Assembly: GCA_002452515.1 (NCBI GenBank)
Contig: DKEN01000081.1
Location: 37,585-45,855, forward strand
Reading direction: 5' to 3'
DNA from: Spartobacteria bacterium UBA6821
GTDB lineage: Bacteria; Verrucomicrobiota; Verrucomicrobiia; Chthoniobacterales; UBA6821
DNA: 8,271 nucleotides
A program made the translations under genes and the position numbers. This document shows positions 5,992 through 8,271 of this stretch, piece by piece. Under the pieces are notes generated by a model. The model was not told the origin of the DNA. It did no database searches and worked only from the letters and a program-made list of their open reading frames with translations. Each line of letters opens with the position of its first letter. Positions within the stretch are counted from its first letter, which is position 1.

Positions 5992-7746
5992 TTACGATAT
6001 TTTCATCGCACGCTCGATCAATCGTGTTGCAAGGGATTGGGTGGCATTGTCGAGATTGGCTAGTGTCTGTTTCAGACGAACTGTTTCCTTGCTTTGCAAC
6101 GCGGCTGTAACTTCAGCCGTCTGATGTCTTATGCCCGCGATCTCGTCAGGGGGAAGTTCACCTGCAAGCTGCGCCAGCGCCGCTTCCACGGCGGGAAGCA
6201 TTTCCTCGGCCTTGAGGCGTGCCTCGGTGAAGATCCTTGCATCCATATCCTCAAAGGCGTGTTCCAGTGACCCTGCCAGCATTGCTTCCACAGCCTCGTC
6301 GGAGACTTCAACAGCACTTTTGATTTCGACGATCTTCTCAATACCTGTTCCGGTATCGCGCGCAAGCACTTGAAGGATGCCATCAGCATCAATGGAGAAT
6401 TGAACCCCGACGCGTGCAGCACCTTTCGGAGAGGGAGCGAAGGGAATCTCAAAACCTCCGAGCTTCCAGTTGTCGGCAGCCAGCTCGCGTTCTCCTTGAA
6501 GAACGGTGATGCGCATCCCGCTCTGTCCGGCGACCGCATTGGTGAACATTTCGCCTGCCTTGGCTGGAATGGTGGTGTTCCTCGGGATGATGACATTCAT
6601 CAATCCGCCGAATGTTTCGATACCGAGGGAGAGGGGGGTGATATCAAGCAGTGCGACATTTTGGAGGCTTCCGTCGAGGATTGCTCCCTGAAGAATGGCT
6701 CCAAGGGCTACGGATTCATCGGGATGCTGGGAGAGATTCGGCTCCTTGCCAAAGATTTCTACAACAAGGTGCTGCACCAGTGGCATCCGTGTCGAACCTC
6801 CAACCAGAATAACCTGATCGAGATCGGCGGCCTTGATGCCAGCGTCTTCCAATGCTCTGAGACAATGGATGCGTGTGCGTCGTATTATCGGGGAGCAGGC
6901 TCCCTCGATCTCCGCACGGGTAAGCATCACTTCGATATTCATTCCTCCTTCCAGAAAGGGGAGCCGGATGGTGCTCTGCTCTTCTGTGGAGAGAGTCTCT
7001 TTTGCAAGTCGGGCTGCTTCGTGCAGGCGGATGGTATCCGGGAGGGAGAGTCTGGGGAGTGAGGCTTTGCTGGCCACGAGTGCCGCGATCGCCTGATCGA
7101 GATCATCGCCACCCAGCCGAGTGTCACCATGGGTGGAGAGCACCTGAAAGACGCCGTTATCAAGTTGCAGGATGGAAAGATCGAAGGTGCCACCACCCAG
7201 ATCATAGACGGCGATCTTGGAACGATCTTGAAGTCGGTCGAGACCATAGGCGAGCGCGGCTGCCGTTGGCTCGCTCACAATACGCTCCACAGAAAATCCG
7301 GCCAATTCCCCGGCCTTGCGCGTGGCGGCCCGTTGGGCGTCGTTGAAGTAGGCGGGAACGGTGATGACGGCGCGGGTAATCTCGGTACCATGCCGCGCTT
7401 CAGCGATAACTTTGAGTTTTTTGAGAATTTCCGACGAGATCTCCTCGGGAGAGAGATTTTGCCCCCCAAGCGGGATCGTTACCGGAGCACCGGGGATTCC
7501 GGTGAGTCCCTCGGTGCCCTCTTCTCCAAAGCGCCGTCCGATCAGGCGTTTTACCGATGCGATGGTCCGATTGGGATGAATGGCCTGCATCCGCCGGGCT
7601 TCATGACCTACCAGAATGGAATCTCCGTAATGAACCACCGAGGGGAGAAGTCTCCTGCCATCAGTGTCGGCAAGGAGCGTCGGAAAGCCGCTTTCGTAAA
7701 CTCCAATGAGGGAATTGGTGGTACCAAGGTCGATGCCTGCGATCAT
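5992..7746 (-). CDS. hscA: HscA-type Hsp70 chaperone
   Basis: The product is a 584-residue Hsp70 closest in wording to HscA, the specialised chaperone that, with HscB, helps transfer Fe-S clusters from IscU to target proteins in the cytoplasm. The ATPase domain (1 to about 362) has phosphate-1 DLGTTNS (6-12), the HscA-like LLPSVVHY (33-40), ITVPAYFNDAQR (128-139), SEPTAAALAYGLD (158-170), phosphate-2 DLGGGTFDLS (182-191) and GGSTRMPLV (316-324). The linker LLDITPLSLG (366-375) leads to the substrate-binding domain (IPRNTTIPAKAGEMFT, LQGERELAADN, SIDADGILQV) and an alpha-helical lid from about 480. The residue after the ATPase loops is conserved, so an active enzyme is expected. It lacks the 15-20-residue N-terminal extension of E. 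coli HscA and ends without the EEVD-type tail of DnaK. ATG at 7746 lies 9 bases after the stop of the upstream J-domain gene, so the two form an operon. A divergent DnaK paralog is the alternative reading. Confidence 0.87.
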   Translation of the reverse strand: MIAGIDLGTTNSLIGVYESGFPTLLADTDGRRLLPSVVHYGDSILVGHEARRMQAIHPNRTIASVKRLIGRRFGEEGTEGLTGIPGAPVTIPLGGQNLSPEEISSEILKKLKVIAEARHGTEITRAVITVPAYFNDAQRAATRKAGELAGFSVERIVSEPTAAALAYGLDRLQDRSKIAVYDLGGGTFDLSILQLDNGVFQVLSTHGDTRLGGDDLDQAIAALVASKASLPRLSLPDTIRLHEAARLAKETLSTEEQSTIRLPFLEGGMNIEVMLTRAEIEGACSPIIRRTRIHCLRALEDAGIKAADLDQVILVGGSTRMPLVQHLVVEIFGKEPNLSQHPDESVALGAILQGAILDGSLQNVALLDITPLSLGIETFGGLMNVIIPRNTTIPAKAGEMFTNAVAGQSGMRITVLQGERELAADNWKLGGFEIPFAPSPKGAARVGVQFSIDADGILQVLARDTGTGIEKIVEIKSAVEVSDEAVEAMLAGSLEHAFEDMDARIFTEARLKAEEMLPAVEAALAQLAGELPPDEIAGIRHQTAEVTAALQSKETVRLKQTLANLDNATQSLATRLIERAMKIS

Positions 7747-7755
7747 CTTGAAAGG

Positions 7756-8271
7756 CTATCCGAGGATTGCTTCCAGAGCCAACTCCCTCTCGCGGAGTTG
7801 GCTTGCCCAGCGGTCCGCATAGGCAAAGGAATCAGCAAGGTGGGAGAGTGTTTCCGGATTACTCTCCGGCCAATGGCTGTCTATCCGTTGCATCTCTTCT
7901 TCGAGGGAAATGCGCCATGTGCTGAGTTGTTCCTGCACCGATGACAGATCCAGGGAAAGAGATTTCAGGGGAGCCATCAGAAGTGCCTTGGTGAGGGCAT
8001 TGGAGGCCATGCCGGTTTGGGCAATTAAGGCATCCGAGCGTTGCAGGATTTCAGCCACCTTGGAGAACAATTCGGCGGCTTTTTCTGGAAACGGATGACT
8101 GGCTGAAATGCCTGCCAGTTCTTTCAGACGCCGTGCCGGATCACGCAGGATGGCCGCCGCCTCTCCCAATTCTCGGAAGGCAGCAGCATCGCCCCCTTGC
8201 TGGTCGGGATGAAGTGCTCCCGCCAGTTTACGGTAAGCCGTGGCTATTTCCTCATCGTCCAAGAATGGTCG
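7756..8271 (-). CDS. hscB: HscB-like J-domain co-chaperone, N terminus missing
   Basis: The frame is open to the last base of the window (Arg-Pro-Phe-Leu-Asp-Asp-Glu-Glu), so the start and first part of the J domain are outside. The TTG at 8262 is unlikely to be the real start. About 171 residues are visible. AYRKLAGALHPDQQGGD carries the HPD motif (visible residues 21-23) that stimulates Hsp70 ATPase. AFRELGEAAAILRDPARRLKEL completes the J domain. The remaining 120 or so residues are helical (ELFSKVAEILQRSDALI, LSSVQEQLSTWRISLEEEMQ, FAYADRWASQLRERELALEA), fitting the three-helix bundle by which HscB grips IscU, but at low similarity and without a clear ELREEL-type motif. It stops with TAG 9 bases before hscA. 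This adjacency is the best argument for hscB over a general DnaJ-like protein. Confidence 0.78.
   Translation of the reverse strand, partial: RPFLDDEEIATAYRKLAGALHPDQQGGDAAAFRELGEAAAILRDPARRLKELAGISASHPFPEKAAELFSKVAEILQRSDALIAQTGMASNALTKALLMAPLKSLSLDLSSVQEQLSTWRISLEEEMQRIDSHWPESNPETLSHLADSFAYADRWASQLRERELALEAILG

Noticed and set aside
6370..7062. Open frame of 230 codons on the + strand opposite hscA
   Set aside because: It is an antisense shadow of the Hsp70 gene with no supported start or product.
7129..7944. Open frame of 271 codons on the + strand opposite hscA and the end of hscB
   Set aside because: It is antisense to two strongly conserved proteins, crosses their junction, and its translation has no recognisable motifs; it mirrors the codon bias of the real genes.

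Overview
The window reads as ordinary chromosome of a Gram-negative-type environmental bacterium. It has about 50-58 % GC, dense coding, and mostly housekeeping genes. The wording of TypA, the YebC-family protein, malate:quinone oxidoreductase and the HscA-type Hsp70, together with G/A-rich heptad repeats and a long extragenic palindrome, makes me lean to Verrucomicrobiota. That placement is an impression from protein style, not something the sequence proves.

Left part (1-3229, + strand): the 3' three quarters of typA (ribosome-associated translational GTPase), then a YebC/TACO1-family gene in the same direction after a 100-base gap filled by an inverted pair of degenerate heptad repeats. A REP-like palindromic element of about 90 bases follows. 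Next comes a promoter-like sequence and a short-chain dehydrogenase/reductase (SDR) gene with an unusual nucleotide-binding loop and an insertion between its catalytic residues.

Middle (3230-4335): two stacked hairpins separate the SDR gene from a small gene on the opposite strand. That gene encodes a 92-residue single-pass membrane protein with a predicted coiled coil. Divergent from it is a 194-residue protein with three or four membrane segments. Neither is recognisable. Both lack a clear Shine-Dalgarno sequence and both have a -10-like hexamer exactly 8 bases before the ATG. The multi-pass gene runs into the 3' end of mqo and overlaps it by 29 bases tail to tail.

Right part (4307-8271, - strand): hscB-like (cut by the window end), hscA and mqo follow one another in that order of transcription. 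hscB-like and hscA are 9 bases apart and clearly form one unit: a J-domain co-chaperone and an HscA-type Hsp70, the pair that in other bacteria hands Fe-S clusters from the IscU scaffold to target proteins. A strong intrinsic terminator lies between hscA and mqo. Its U-tract ends only about 18 bases before the mqo start codon, so either mqo has a very short private leader or the hairpin acts as an attenuator.

No tRNA, rRNA, CRISPR array, insertion sequence or phage gene was seen. I see no convincing new multi-gene system. The most interesting items are the two extragenic repeat structures, the hairpin in front of mqo, the divergent pair of unknown membrane proteins and the atypical SDR.
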